34,727 nucleotides of DNA, from contig CALNCH010000202.1 in assembly GCA_937875245.1 (NCBI GenBank), positions 1-34,727 of the forward strand. Reading direction: 5' to 3'. The notes under the pieces were generated by a model. That model made no database searches and was not told the DNA's origin. It worked only from the letters and a program-made list of their open reading frames with translations. Made by a program: the position numbers and the translations under genes. Position 1 is the stretch's first letter. Each line of letters starts with the position of its first letter. Origin of the DNA: an uncultured Spirochaetaceae bacterium. GTDB lineage: Bacteria > Spirochaetota > Spirochaetia > Treponematales > Treponemataceae. Of this stretch, positions 23,623 to 31,482 are shown piece after piece.

Positions 23623-24969
23623 TTATACTAAACCTTGGGCAATCATTGCAGTTGCTACTTTTAAGAAGCCAGCAATATTTGCACCAGCAACATAATTACC
23701 TTCCATACCAAACTGTTTTGCAGCAGTATATGCACTGTCATGGATATTTTTCATAATACCTTTAAGTTTTGCATCTACTTCTTCAGATGACCAAGAAAGT
23801 CTTTCTGAGTTTTGACTCATTTCCAAGCCAGATGTTGCTACACCACCAGCATTTGAAGCTTTTCCTGGAGCGAACATTACTTTTGCGTTCTGAAAGATTT
23901 CTACTGCTTCTGGAGTTGAAGGCATATTTGCTCCTTCTGCTACTAAACGAACACCATTAGCAACAAGAGCTTTTGCTTCATCACCATTTAATTCGTTTTG
24001 TGTTGCACAAGGGAAAGCACATTCTACTTTTACTTCCCAAGGTCGCTTTCCTGAAAAGAATTTTGCAGAAGGATATGTATCTACATATTCAGAAATTCGT
24101 CCTCGTTTTACATTCTTTAATTCTTTTACGAAATCAAGCTTTTCTTGTGTAATGCCTTCTGGATCATAAATATATCCACAAGAATCTGAAAGAGTAACAG
24201 GTTTTGCACCAAGCTGAATTAACTTTTGAGTAGCATATTGAGCAACGTTTCCAGAACCAGAAATAGCACATACTTTACCTTTAAAGTTTTCACCTTTTAC
24301 AGCAAGCATGTTTTCTGCAAAGTAAATAAGTCCATAACCAGTAGCTTCGGTACGTATTAATGAACCACCAAAAGTAAGACCTTTTCCCGTTAATACACCG
24401 GTGAATTCATTTCGAATTCGTTTGTACTGACCAAACATGTAAGCAACTTCTCGTCCACCTACACCAATATCTCCTGCTGGAACGTCGGTATCAGCACCAA
24501 TATGACGATACAATTCTGTCATAAAAGACTGACAAAATCGCATAACTTCTGCATCAGATTTTCCGTGGGGATCGAAATCAGCTCCACCTTTTCCACCACC
24601 CATAGGAAGTGTTGTTAAACTGTTTTTAAAGGTTTGTTCAAAACCTAAAAACTTAAGAATACTTAGGTTTACAGATGGATGGAAACGAATTCCTCCCTTG
24701 TAAGGCCCAATAGCACTGTTAAATTGAATTCTATACCCACGATTAACTTGAATTTTTCCAGCATCATCCATCCATGGAACACGGAACATAATTACCCGTT
24801 CTGGTTCAACCATTCTTTCAAGAATGGCATTTTTTTCAATGGCCGGCATTTGTTCGACTACAGGTTCCAAAGTTTCTAAAACTTCCTTAACAGCCTGCAA
24901 GAATTCAGGTTCATTAGCGTTTTTTGCTTTTACTTGCTCAAATACACTATTGACGTATACGTTTTTCAT
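23623..24969 (-). CDS. gdhA: NADP-type glutamate dehydrogenase
   Basis: A 448-residue hexameric-type glutamate dehydrogenase, the length of bacterial GdhA, which joins ammonium to 2-oxoglutarate. PYKGGIRFHPSV (Lys91) and LPMGGGKGGADFDP (catalytic Lys127) are intact, as is the DVPAGDIGVGGREV loop. A Rossmann domain begins near 230 (VCAISGSGNVAQYA). The C-terminal ANIAGFLKVATAMIAQG is typical. ATG 24969 is chosen: GGGGAAG lies five bases upstream and the N-terminus then matches the family; the frame is open 15 codons further. Upstream (25019-25080) there is a nested inverted repeat that may be a control site. A bidirectional terminator follows the gene. Confidence 0.95.
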   Translation of the reverse strand: MKNVYVNSVFEQVKAKNANEPEFLQAVKEVLETLEPVVEQMPAIEKNAILERMVEPERVIMFRVPWMDDAGKIQVNRGYRIQFNSAIGPYKGGIRFHPSVNLSILKFLGFEQTFKNSLTTLPMGGGKGGADFDPHGKSDAEVMRFCQSFMTELYRHIGADTDVPAGDIGVGGREVAYMFGQYKRIRNEFTGVLTGKGLTFGGSLIRTEATGYGLIYFAENMLAVKGENFKGKVCAISGSGNVAQYATQKLIQLGAKPVTLSDSCGYIYDPEGITQEKLDFVKELKNVKRGRISEYVDTYPSAKFFSGKRPWEVKVECAFPCATQNELNGDEAKALVANGVRLVAEGANMPSTPEAVEIFQNAKVMFAPGKASNAGGVATSGLEMSQNSERLSWSSEEVDAKLKGIMKNIHDSAYTAAKQFGMEGNYVAGANIAGFLKVATAMIAQGLV

Positions 24970-25018
24970 ATTTCTTCCCCTAAAAAAAGAGCTTACTATT
25001 TGTCTTCGCCACAAAAAA

Positions 25019-25080
25019 AATTATGCTACAGTTAATGGCTACTTCGACTTAAGTTTTAATTAACCTATTTTAGCATAATT
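25019..25080. repeat. Nested inverted repeat upstream of gdhA
   Basis: AATTATGCTA (25019-25028) is repeated in inverted form as TAGCATAATT (25071-25080), and just inside lie GTTAAT and ATTAAC, also inverted. It is about 50 bases upstream of the gdhA start. It could be paired operator sites or a hairpin in the leader; no clear promoter was recognised around it. Confidence 0.45.
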
Positions 25081-25120
25081 GTATTTTCATACACAATACC
25101 GGTAATTATTTATTTTATTT

Positions 25121-26923
25121 TTAAAGAACCATGAGATATCCATTAGGTAGTAAGGTACTTCCAGAAAGGCTATTTGAAAGAAGAATATTTTTATCAACAA
25201 GGCTCTCTGATGGGATTTCCATCTTTTCTAAACTACAATTCATATATAGATGTAACACCTTTCCTTCTTTATCTTTTTTTGTAAGATGAAGAATTCTAGC
25301 TTTTCCAGTTTTATCTAAATCATATACAAACTCATAACTTTCACTTCTGAGAGCCAGTACTGTTTTTCGTAAAGCAATAAGGGCTTTCATCCAGTTATGT
25401 GTTTCTGAAAATTTTCCTTCTTCAAATTCTGTCCATGGCATACAACGTCTACAATCAGGATCGTGGTCTCCTTCTAATAAAAACTCAGTTCCATAGTAAA
25501 TACAAGTAGTTCCTTCCATACAAAACATGGTTACAAACTCTTGCATCGTTTTGTTTACTGTATCTTTATTAACAGGATTTCCCTTTGCCATTCTGGTAAT
25601 TAATCGAACTGTGTCATGAGAATCAAGTAAATTAAAAAGTCCTTTATTTATATTCTTTGTATACATGGTGTAGCAATGATTTACTCTCTGTTCTAATTCT
25701 TTTACGGTGATGTTTTTATTTAACCAGAATTCCTTTAATGCCTCTGTTAACTGATAGTTCATTACCCCGTCAAATTCATCTCCCCGTAACCAAGGAAAAG
25801 CGTTATGCCAAATTTCACCAATAATGTAAAAATCTTTTTTTAGACTTTTCATTTTTTTCCGCAACTGACGGCAAAATTCATGAGATACTTCATTAGCTAC
25901 ATCTAAGCGTATTGCATCAATATCATACTCTTTTACCCAAAAGGTACAAACTTCTAACAAGTAATCAATAACCTTTTGGTTATTTGTATTCAATTTAGGC
26001 ATTGCATCACAATAAGCAAATGCCATATATTTTCCAGATTTAGCGTGATTACTAGGTTTTGGTTCAAAAGGCCATTCCTGTACCATAAACCAGTCCCAAT
26101 ATTCAGAGTTAGGTCCTTTTTTTACCACATCTTGCCAAGGAGGAAAAAACCAACCTGAATGGTTAAAAACACCATCAAGCATAATTTTAATATCTTTTTG
26201 GTGGGCCTTTTCTGACAGTTCTTTTAAGACCTTATTTCCACCAAAAATAGGATCAATAGTAAAATAATCAGTGGTATCATACTTATGACTACTTCCTGCT
26301 ACATTGAGAGGATTAAAATAAATTCCTCCTATACCTAAATCAGATAAATAATCTAACTTAGAAATAACCCCGGGTAAGTCTCCCCCAAAATACTCTTCAT
26401 TTGTTACTTTCGTTTTAGAATCAGCCCAAGGTTTTGTATGAGGAGGGTTTAGTGAAGAATCTCCATTACAAAATCGTTCTGGAAAAATCTGATACCATAC
26501 TCTATCCTGAATCCATTCAGGAACTTTGCAAATATCAGCACTGTTCATCCAAGGGAAGAAAAATCCTAACAGAAAGCCTTCCATAGCCTCAAATTCAGCT
26601 TCTGTATAACAACCATCTTCAATTAGTATGTATTTTTCTGTTTCGGTATATATTTCAAAATAATATTTACATCGCTTAGAAGTAGGTTGTACTTTTGTGG
26701 ACCACCAAAGGTGCTGCTGAAGTTCTTTTTTTTCAGTCATAGGAACAGAGGTCCCTTTCCACTTCCAATTACCTCCCATAATACCACCCGCATAAGGGTC
26801 TCCCCAAACCAGATGTACATCTCTAACATCAAAATCAGTTTTTAAGGAGATAACTATTGTCTCTTCATCAAGGGCATAACAGAAATTTTCTGTGGCCATA
26901 TGTTGTATTGCTGCTAAATTCAT
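25121..26923 (-). CDS. Neopullulanase/cyclomaltodextrinase-type GH13 enzyme
   Basis: A 600-residue cytoplasmic alpha-glucan hydrolase. An N-terminal CBM34-like domain (residues about 1-130) precedes the GH13 barrel: VWYQIFPERFCNGD, GGIYFNPLNVAGSSHKYDT, IMLDGVFNHSG, nucleophile Asp341 in AIRLDVANE, acid/base Glu370 in IIGEIWHN and Asp in LLDSHDTVRL. The IFPERF and CBM34-type front fit GH13 subfamily 20 (neopullulanase, cyclomaltodextrinase, maltogenic amylase). It should break down maltodextrins or cyclodextrins brought in by MalEFG, though it lies 19 kb from that operon. The first ATG is kept; it has no Shine-Dalgarno site, and TATAAT ends six bases before it, suggesting a leaderless message. 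Confidence 0.9.
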   Translation of the reverse strand: MNLAAIQHMATENFCYALDEETIVISLKTDFDVRDVHLVWGDPYAGGIMGGNWKWKGTSVPMTEKKELQQHLWWSTKVQPTSKRCKYYFEIYTETEKYILIEDGCYTEAEFEAMEGFLLGFFFPWMNSADICKVPEWIQDRVWYQIFPERFCNGDSSLNPPHTKPWADSKTKVTNEEYFGGDLPGVISKLDYLSDLGIGGIYFNPLNVAGSSHKYDTTDYFTIDPIFGGNKVLKELSEKAHQKDIKIMLDGVFNHSGWFFPPWQDVVKKGPNSEYWDWFMVQEWPFEPKPSNHAKSGKYMAFAYCDAMPKLNTNNQKVIDYLLEVCTFWVKEYDIDAIRLDVANEVSHEFCRQLRKKMKSLKKDFYIIGEIWHNAFPWLRGDEFDGVMNYQLTEALKEFWLNKNITVKELEQRVNHCYTMYTKNINKGLFNLLDSHDTVRLITRMAKGNPVNKDTVNKTMQEFVTMFCMEGTTCIYYGTEFLLEGDHDPDCRRCMPWTEFEEGKFSETHNWMKALIALRKTVLALRSESYEFVYDLDKTGKARILHLTKKDKEGKVLHLYMNCSLEKMEIPSESLVDKNILLSNSLSGSTLLPNGYLMVL

Positions 26924-26929
26924 AATCAG

Positions 26930-26935
26930 ATTATA
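26930..26935 (-). promoter_or_regulatory. -10 box directly before the neopullulanase start
   Basis: TATAAT on the minus strand, six bases before the ATG at 26923. There is no Shine-Dalgarno sequence in between and no good -35 box. Confidence 0.4.
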
Positions 26936-27050
26936 TCCTAATAAATTTTGGTTTTATAGGAGTTTTTTCCCTCTTTTTATTGCTATATTCACTTTTCCAT
27001 CTTGCATTACCTTACAAAATACCACTAGGAAAAGCCAATAACAGAGACCA

Positions 27051-27079
27051 TTGAAACAGTTTTACTAAAAAAGTATAGT
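27051..27079 (+). promoter_or_regulatory. Promoter of argC
   Basis: TTGAAA (27051-27056), 17 bases, TATAGT (27074-27079). The expected leader is about 15 bases, with AGAGAGG seven bases before the ATG. Confidence 0.7.
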
Positions 27080-27100
27080 ATACATTAAGAGAGGATTTGT

Positions 27101-28057
27101 ATGTACAAAGTATTTATTGATGGTAAAGAAGGCACTACAGGGTTAAAGATTTTTGAACGCTTTGAAAAACGTTCTGATATTGAAATACTACTTATTGATG
27201 AAGATAAACGAAAAGATAATACTGAAAGACAACGTCTTATCAATGAATCTGATTTCACTTTTTTATGCTTACCTGATGAAGCTGCTATAGAAGCTGTTTC
27301 CTTATGTACAAATCCTAAAACAAGAATAATTGATGCTTCAACTGCCCACAGAATAAACCCTGATTGGGCATATGGATTTCCTGAATTATCAAAAATGCAT
27401 AGAAAAAATATTGTAGAAGGAAAACGAGTAGCAGTTCCTGGTTGTTATGCCAGCGGTTTTAATGTGTTAGTGTATCCTCTTGTAGCTAATGGTATATTGT
27501 CTCCTGATTATCCAGTAAGCTGTAGTGCAGTTTCTGGATACAGTGGTGCAGGAAAAAAAGCTATAACTCAGTATTCAGACCCAAATAGGGATTTTCAATT
27601 AGAAAGTCCCAGATTATATGCCCTTACCCAAGAACACAAACATTTACCAGAAATGGAAAAAGTAAGTGGGCTAGCTTATAAACCAATTTTTACCCCATAC
27701 ATTTGTGATTATTTCCAAGGCATGACCGTAACCGTTCCTTTACATACCAGATTATTATCTCACATTGCTGGTAAACAAGTAAACGGTGAAGATTTAGTGA
27801 ACCTTTACAAAAAACAGTATAATGACAGTGTTTTTATCAACGTAAGTAATTTTCAAGGTACCGATATACTTTCAGAAAGTTTTATTCCCGCAAACACCTT
27901 AGCTGGCACCAACAAAATGGAAATATTTGTAACTGGTAACCAAGACCGACTTATTGTAACGAGCCGATTTGATAACCTAGGTAAAGGTGCCAGCGGTGCT
28001 GCTGTTCAATGTATGAACATTATGATGGGTATAGATGAAACCACTGGTTTAATCTAA
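27101..28057 (+). CDS. argC: N-acetyl-gamma-glutamyl-phosphate reductase, short (type 2) form
   Basis: A 318-residue NADPH-dependent reductase for the third step of arginine synthesis. KVFIDGKEGTTGLKIFER is the N-terminal dinucleotide fold typical of the short ArgC type (about 310 aa), FLCLPDEAA and IDASTAHRI follow, and Cys115 in VPGCYASGF is the catalytic thiol. VSGYSGAGKKAI and the final NLGKGASGAAVQCMN motif are conserved. It stands alone here, with no other arg gene beside it. Its stop codon shares two bases with the stop of the convergent hemerythrin gene, so no terminator space exists between them. Confidence 0.93.
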   Translation: MYKVFIDGKEGTTGLKIFERFEKRSDIEILLIDEDKRKDNTERQRLINESDFTFLCLPDEAAIEAVSLCTNPKTRIIDASTAHRINPDWAYGFPELSKMHRKNIVEGKRVAVPGCYASGFNVLVYPLVANGILSPDYPVSCSAVSGYSGAGKKAITQYSDPNRDFQLESPRLYALTQEHKHLPEMEKVSGLAYKPIFTPYICDYFQGMTVTVPLHTRLLSHIAGKQVNGEDLVNLYKKQYNDSVFINVSNFQGTDILSESFIPANTLAGTNKMEIFVTGNQDRLIVTSRFDNLGKGASGAAVQCMNIMMGIDETTGLI

Positions 28058-28473
28058 CTATTTTTTAATTGTGGCTTAACGTGAGCGGCCCAAACTCTAT
28101 CAGATTTTGCAATATGGTTTAATATCCAATTACACAAAAAATTGTAAAATCTGGCAGCATCTTCTTTTGTAGCTTTATCAAGATTTCTAATCTGATTAAC
28201 AACTTCTTGAACAAAGGTATCATGTTGCATTTTATGTAAATCAGAAGAACCATATCCATATTTACGCATAAAATCTTCTTCATGGGAAAAATGGTATGCC
28301 GTATAATCGGTAAGTCCTTTTAAAATTTTGGGTAAATCTCTCTCAAAAATTTGGTCATCTTTTTGAATTGAATCATACAAATCATTTGCAAGAGAAATCA
28401 ACTTTTTGTGTTGCAAATCAATCTCTGGAATATCTAATAGATAGACATCGTCCCATACTATTTTATCATTCAT
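28054..28473 (-). CDS. Bacteriohemerythrin
   Basis: A 139-residue four-helix protein with a full di-iron ligand set: His22 (DLQHKKL), His61 and Glu65 (HFSHEE), His80 and His84 (HKMQHDTF), and His120 and Asp125 (HIAKSD). It binds oxygen reversibly and may serve as an oxygen store, sensor or scavenger in an anaerobe or microaerophile. AGGAGG lies seven bases before the ATG. The DUF1893 gene lies 23 bp upstream on the same strand, so the two may be co-transcribed. The end of the gene overlaps the argC stop codon. Confidence 0.93.
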   Translation of the reverse strand: MNDKIVWDDVYLLDIPEIDLQHKKLISLANDLYDSIQKDDQIFERDLPKILKGLTDYTAYHFSHEEDFMRKYGYGSSDLHKMQHDTFVQEVVNQIRNLDKATKEDAARFYNFLCNWILNHIAKSDRVWAAHVKPQLKNS

Positions 28474-28496
28474 TTTGTCCCTCCTACAGAACCATC

Positions 28497-28919
28497 TTAT
28501 AGCCTTTTTGCTCTTCGCTGTAACTCGTCATACATTTTTGTACCATCTGTTTCATCTGCAAACAATTCTTCTGTTCCACAAAGTAGTTTTGGTACCAGCT
28601 TTTGATAAGAAAAAACAACTACTGAAGAAGTTTTCTTATTATAAGATTCCATATATTCTTTAGCCAACGAACTTACCAAATCACCGTGTATTGCCTTTAC
28701 TCCTAATCGTAAAAACAATACAATGGCACCTTTTCCAATAGCGGTATCATGAATTTGTAAATTATCTCTTTTTCCCTGATAAGAAGCAAGAAAATCTTCT
28801 AGTTCAAAAATAGGGTAAAGCCATTTACCTTTACGAGAAAAAATCAGAGTATCATCTTGATAAACACATAATGTTACTTCTGGTGGTAAGGGTTGTAAAT
28901 AAGCTGCTATTGGTTTCAA
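28497..28919 (-). CDS. DUF1893-family protein
   Basis: A 140-residue protein with the marks of DUF1893: HDTAIGKGAIVLFLRLGVKAIHG in the middle and a Cys followed by GTEELF toward the end. The family has structures but no settled function to my knowledge; it resembles small deaminase-like folds, so an enzymatic role is possible but unproven. The start is a TTG at 28919; no in-frame ATG exists near the N-terminus. A near-ideal promoter (TTGTTT-17-TATAAT) ends nine bases before the TTG with no Shine-Dalgarno site, so either the message is nearly leaderless or the true start lies elsewhere. Bacteriohemerythrin follows 23 bp downstream. Confidence 0.75.
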   Translation of the reverse strand: MKPIAAYLQPLPPEVTLCVYQDDTLIFSRKGKWLYPIFELEDFLASYQGKRDNLQIHDTAIGKGAIVLFLRLGVKAIHGDLVSSLAKEYMESYNKKTSSVVVFSYQKLVPKLLCGTEELFADETDGTKMYDELQRRAKRL

Positions 28920-28928
28920 TGTATGTTT

Positions 28929-28957
28929 ATTATATAAAAAAAAACAATATCAAACAA
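28929..28957 (-). promoter_or_regulatory. Promoter of the DUF1893 gene
   Basis: On the minus strand TTGTTT (28957-28952), a 17-base T-rich spacer and TATAAT (28934-28929). It is packed between the ZIP stop codon (28958) and the DUF1893 TTG start. Confidence 0.6.
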
Positions 28958-29785
28958 TTAGCCTAAGGCAACATCTAAAACCATCATTAAGGCAAAACCA
29001 AAAGCAACACCGATAGTCCCAATATTAGAATGTTCTCCATCTTGAGATTCTGGAATAAGCTCTTCTACTACAACGTATATCATTGCACCTGCAGCAAAAG
29101 ATAATAACCATGGTAAAATTTGTACTACTAATTCTGCTAACAATATGGTTATTATGGCCGCAATAGGTTCAACAATTCCACTGGCAGTCCCATATAAAAA
29201 GGCTTTACCCCGTGACAACCCAGAGCCTTTTAAGGGCATAGAAATTACAGCCCCTTCTGGAAAATTCTGAATTGCAATTCCTAGAGATAAAGTCATTGCC
29301 GCCGCTAAGGAAACAGTACCTGCAGCCCCTAATTCTCCTGCGGAAATCATGGAAGCAAAAACAACACCAACTGCCATGCCTTCTGGAATATTATGCAAAG
29401 TAACTGCTAAAACTAGCATAGTTGATTTTGCAAGGGTAGCGGTTTGTTGAGCAGGTCCTTCTGGGTGTGTGGAATTTGTATGGAGGTGAGGTATAACAGT
29501 GTCCATCAGTAATAAAAAGAAAATACCTAATAAAAAACCCCCTGCAGCAGGAATCCAGCTCGCCTTTCCTAAAAGAGATGCAGATCCTGCAGATTCCGTC
29601 GTCATTTGTAAGGCAGGAATTAATAAAGACCAAACAGATGCTGCAATCATTACTCCTGCAGCAAAACCCAACAGAAATTTTTGAACTCCCGGCCTCATAT
29701 CTTTTTTAAGAAAAAATACCATAGCAGAACCAAGGGTTGTTCCCAAAAAAGGAAGTAATAATCCAATTATCAAATTTGTGTTCAT
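28958..29785 (-). CDS. ZIP-family metal transporter
   Basis: A 275-residue inner-membrane protein with about eight helices. The two metal-site motifs of ZIP transporters are present: HNIPEGMAVG (131-140) in helix 4 and QNFPEGAVIS (173-182) in helix 5. A His-containing loop (PHLHTNSTH) lies between helices 3 and 4. It likely imports zinc or another divalent metal, though bacterial relatives vary in substrate and direction. The start has no Shine-Dalgarno site; TGGTATAAT (extended -10) ends five bases before the ATG. It is divergent from the DUF1846 gene. Confidence 0.9.
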   Translation of the reverse strand: MNTNLIIGLLLPFLGTTLGSAMVFFLKKDMRPGVQKFLLGFAAGVMIAASVWSLLIPALQMTTESAGSASLLGKASWIPAAGGFLLGIFFLLLMDTVIPHLHTNSTHPEGPAQQTATLAKSTMLVLAVTLHNIPEGMAVGVVFASMISAGELGAAGTVSLAAAMTLSLGIAIQNFPEGAVISMPLKGSGLSRGKAFLYGTASGIVEPIAAIITILLAELVVQILPWLLSFAAGAMIYVVVEELIPESQDGEHSNIGTIGVAFGFALMMVLDVALG

Positions 29786-29790
29786 GCCTA

Positions 29791-29799
29791 ATTATACCA
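29791..29799 (-). promoter_or_regulatory. Extended -10 box directly before the ZIP gene
   Basis: TGGTATAAT on the minus strand ends five bases before the ATG at 29785, leaving room for almost no leader. Confidence 0.5.
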
Positions 29800-29828
29800 T
29801 TCTCTGCTGATAATTTTCCAGTGTTCAC

Positions 29829-29858
29829 TTGAGGGTTCCTTGGAAAATATGGTAAACT
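29829..29858 (+). promoter_or_regulatory. Possible promoter of the DUF1846 gene
   Basis: TTGAGG (29829-29834), 18 bases, TAAACT (29853-29858), with AGAGGATAAAG as ribosome site before the ATG at 29876. Confidence 0.35.
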
Positions 29859-29875
29859 GGAACAGAGGATAAAGA

Positions 29876-31354
29876 ATGAAATTAGGATTTGATAACAATA
29901 AATACTTAAAAATACAATCTGAGCACATAAAAGAAAGGATTGCACAGTTCGGCAACAAGCTTTACTTGGAATTTGGAGGAAAACTTTTTGATGATTTCCA
30001 CGCTGCTCGGGTATTACCCGGTTTTCAGCCTGACAGTAAACTTCAAATGTTACTACAACTTTCTGAGTATGCAGAAATTGTTATTGTTATCAGTGCAGAA
30101 GATATAGAAAAAAACAAGGTTCGAGGGGATCTGGGCATTACTTACGATATGGATGTTATACGCCTACGAGACGAATTTACCAATGTTGGATTATTTGTAG
30201 GTAGCGTTGTCATTACCCATTATGCAGGACAAACTGCGGTTGATCAATTTAAAGCAAAACTGGAAAAAATGCAGATTAAAACCTACTTCCACTACATTAT
30301 CGAAGGGTACCCCTCTAATATCCGCTTAATTAACAGTGATGAAGGCTTTGGAAAAAACGATTACATTGAAACAACTCGTCCCTTAGTTGTAATTACCGCT
30401 CCTGGACCTGGAAGTGGTAAAATGGCAACTTGCCTTTCTCAATTATATCAAGATAATAAACGGGGAATTAAAGCTGGTTATGCGAAATTTGAGACCTTCC
30501 CCATTTGGAATTTACCTTTAAAACACCCTGTAAACGTGGCTTATGAAGCCGCAACTGCAGATCTTAACGATGTAAATATGATTGATCCTTTTCATTTAGA
30601 AGCTTATGGAGAAACAACAGTTAATTACAATCGTGATATAGAAATATTTCCTGTTTTACATGCAATTTTTGAAGGTATTTACGGAGAAAATCCTTATAAA
30701 TCACCTACGGATATGGGCGTTAACATGGTAGGAAATTGTATTATTGATGACGATGTCTGTAGAGAAGCTTCCCACCAAGAGATAATTCGTCGCTATTATG
30801 GAGCTTTAAATAAATTAGCAAATAGTGAACCTGCAGACAATGAAGTATATAAATTAGAGTTATTAATGCAACAATCTAAAATCACTACTGATATTAGAGA
30901 AGTAACCGTGGCTGCAAAACAGAGAGCCGCAAAGGAAGATTCTCCAGCTGAAGCAATTCAACTAACTGATGGTACTATTATTACTTCTAAAACCTCAGAA
31001 TTATTAGGGGCTAGTGCTGCATTATTATTGAATGCACTTAAACACTTAGCAGGTATAAATCACAATGTACATATAATCCCCTCTTCTACAATCGAACCAA
31101 TACAAATGACTAAGGTCAATTATTTACATGGACAAAATCCTCGCTTACATACTGACGAAGTTTTAGTGGCCCTTTCTATGCTGTCCTGTACAGAAGAAAA
31201 TGCAAAAAAAGCCCTAGAACAATTGCCAAAACTGTCTGGATGCCAAGTTCATACTACAGTTATGCTTTCAGAAGTTGATACAAAGATTTTTAAAAAACTG
31301 GGTTGTGACATTACTAGCGAACCTGTACGAAAAAAATTCAAGATTAAATACTAA
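29876..31354 (+). CDS. DUF1846/UPF0371 family protein
   Basis: A 492-residue cytoplasmic protein matching the DUF1846 (UPF0371) family over its whole length. It opens with KLGFDNNKYLKIQSEHIKER and has a P-loop-like VITAPGPGSGKMATCLSQ (GPGSGK at 177-182), followed by KFETFPIWNLPLKHPVNVAY and DMGVNMVGNCIIDDD. The P-loop-like motif suggests nucleotide binding. The biological function is unknown to me. Good AGAGGATAAAG site before the ATG. It is divergent from the ZIP gene and 128 bp upstream of a pyridoxal-kinase gene that has its own promoter. Confidence 0.88.
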   Translation: MKLGFDNNKYLKIQSEHIKERIAQFGNKLYLEFGGKLFDDFHAARVLPGFQPDSKLQMLLQLSEYAEIVIVISAEDIEKNKVRGDLGITYDMDVIRLRDEFTNVGLFVGSVVITHYAGQTAVDQFKAKLEKMQIKTYFHYIIEGYPSNIRLINSDEGFGKNDYIETTRPLVVITAPGPGSGKMATCLSQLYQDNKRGIKAGYAKFETFPIWNLPLKHPVNVAYEAATADLNDVNMIDPFHLEAYGETTVNYNRDIEIFPVLHAIFEGIYGENPYKSPTDMGVNMVGNCIIDDDVCREASHQEIIRRYYGALNKLANSEPADNEVYKLELLMQQSKITTDIREVTVAAKQRAAKEDSPAEAIQLTDGTIITSKTSELLGASAALLLNALKHLAGINHNVHIIPSSTIEPIQMTKVNYLHGQNPRLHTDEVLVALSMLSCTEENAKKALEQLPKLSGCQVHTTVMLSEVDTKIFKKLGCDITSEPVRKKFKIKY

Positions 31355-31380
31355 TACTACTCAAGTTAGTAGGAAAGTAT

Positions 31381-31403
31381 TTTTTTGTTCCCCCAACAAA
31401 AAA
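31381..31403. repeat. AT-rich hairpin after the DUF1846 gene
   Basis: TTTTTTGTT and AACAAAAAA are perfectly complementary around a CCCCC loop. It has no G-C-rich stem and no U-tract after it on the plus strand, so it is a doubtful terminator. Confidence 0.4.
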
Positions 31404-31436
31404 TCTGTACCCATAAAAAATCATAAATCTGTTACT

Positions 31437-31464
31437 TTAACAAGCCGACAGCAATAGATATATT
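31437..31464 (+). promoter_or_regulatory. Promoter of the pyridoxal-kinase gene
   Basis: TTAACA (31437-31442), 16 bases, TATATT (31459-31464); AGGAG lies seven bases before the ATG at 31483. Confidence 0.5.
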
Positions 31465-31482
31465 TGTATCAGGAGAATCACA

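Noticed and set aside
28475..28663. 62-codon open frame on the plus strand
   Set aside because: Antisense to DUF1893, no ribosome site; translation is Leu/Phe/His-rich noise.
31381..31403. Rho-independent terminator after DUF1846
   Set aside because: The stem is almost all A-T with a C5 loop and lacks a following U-tract on the plus strand; kept only as a repeat.
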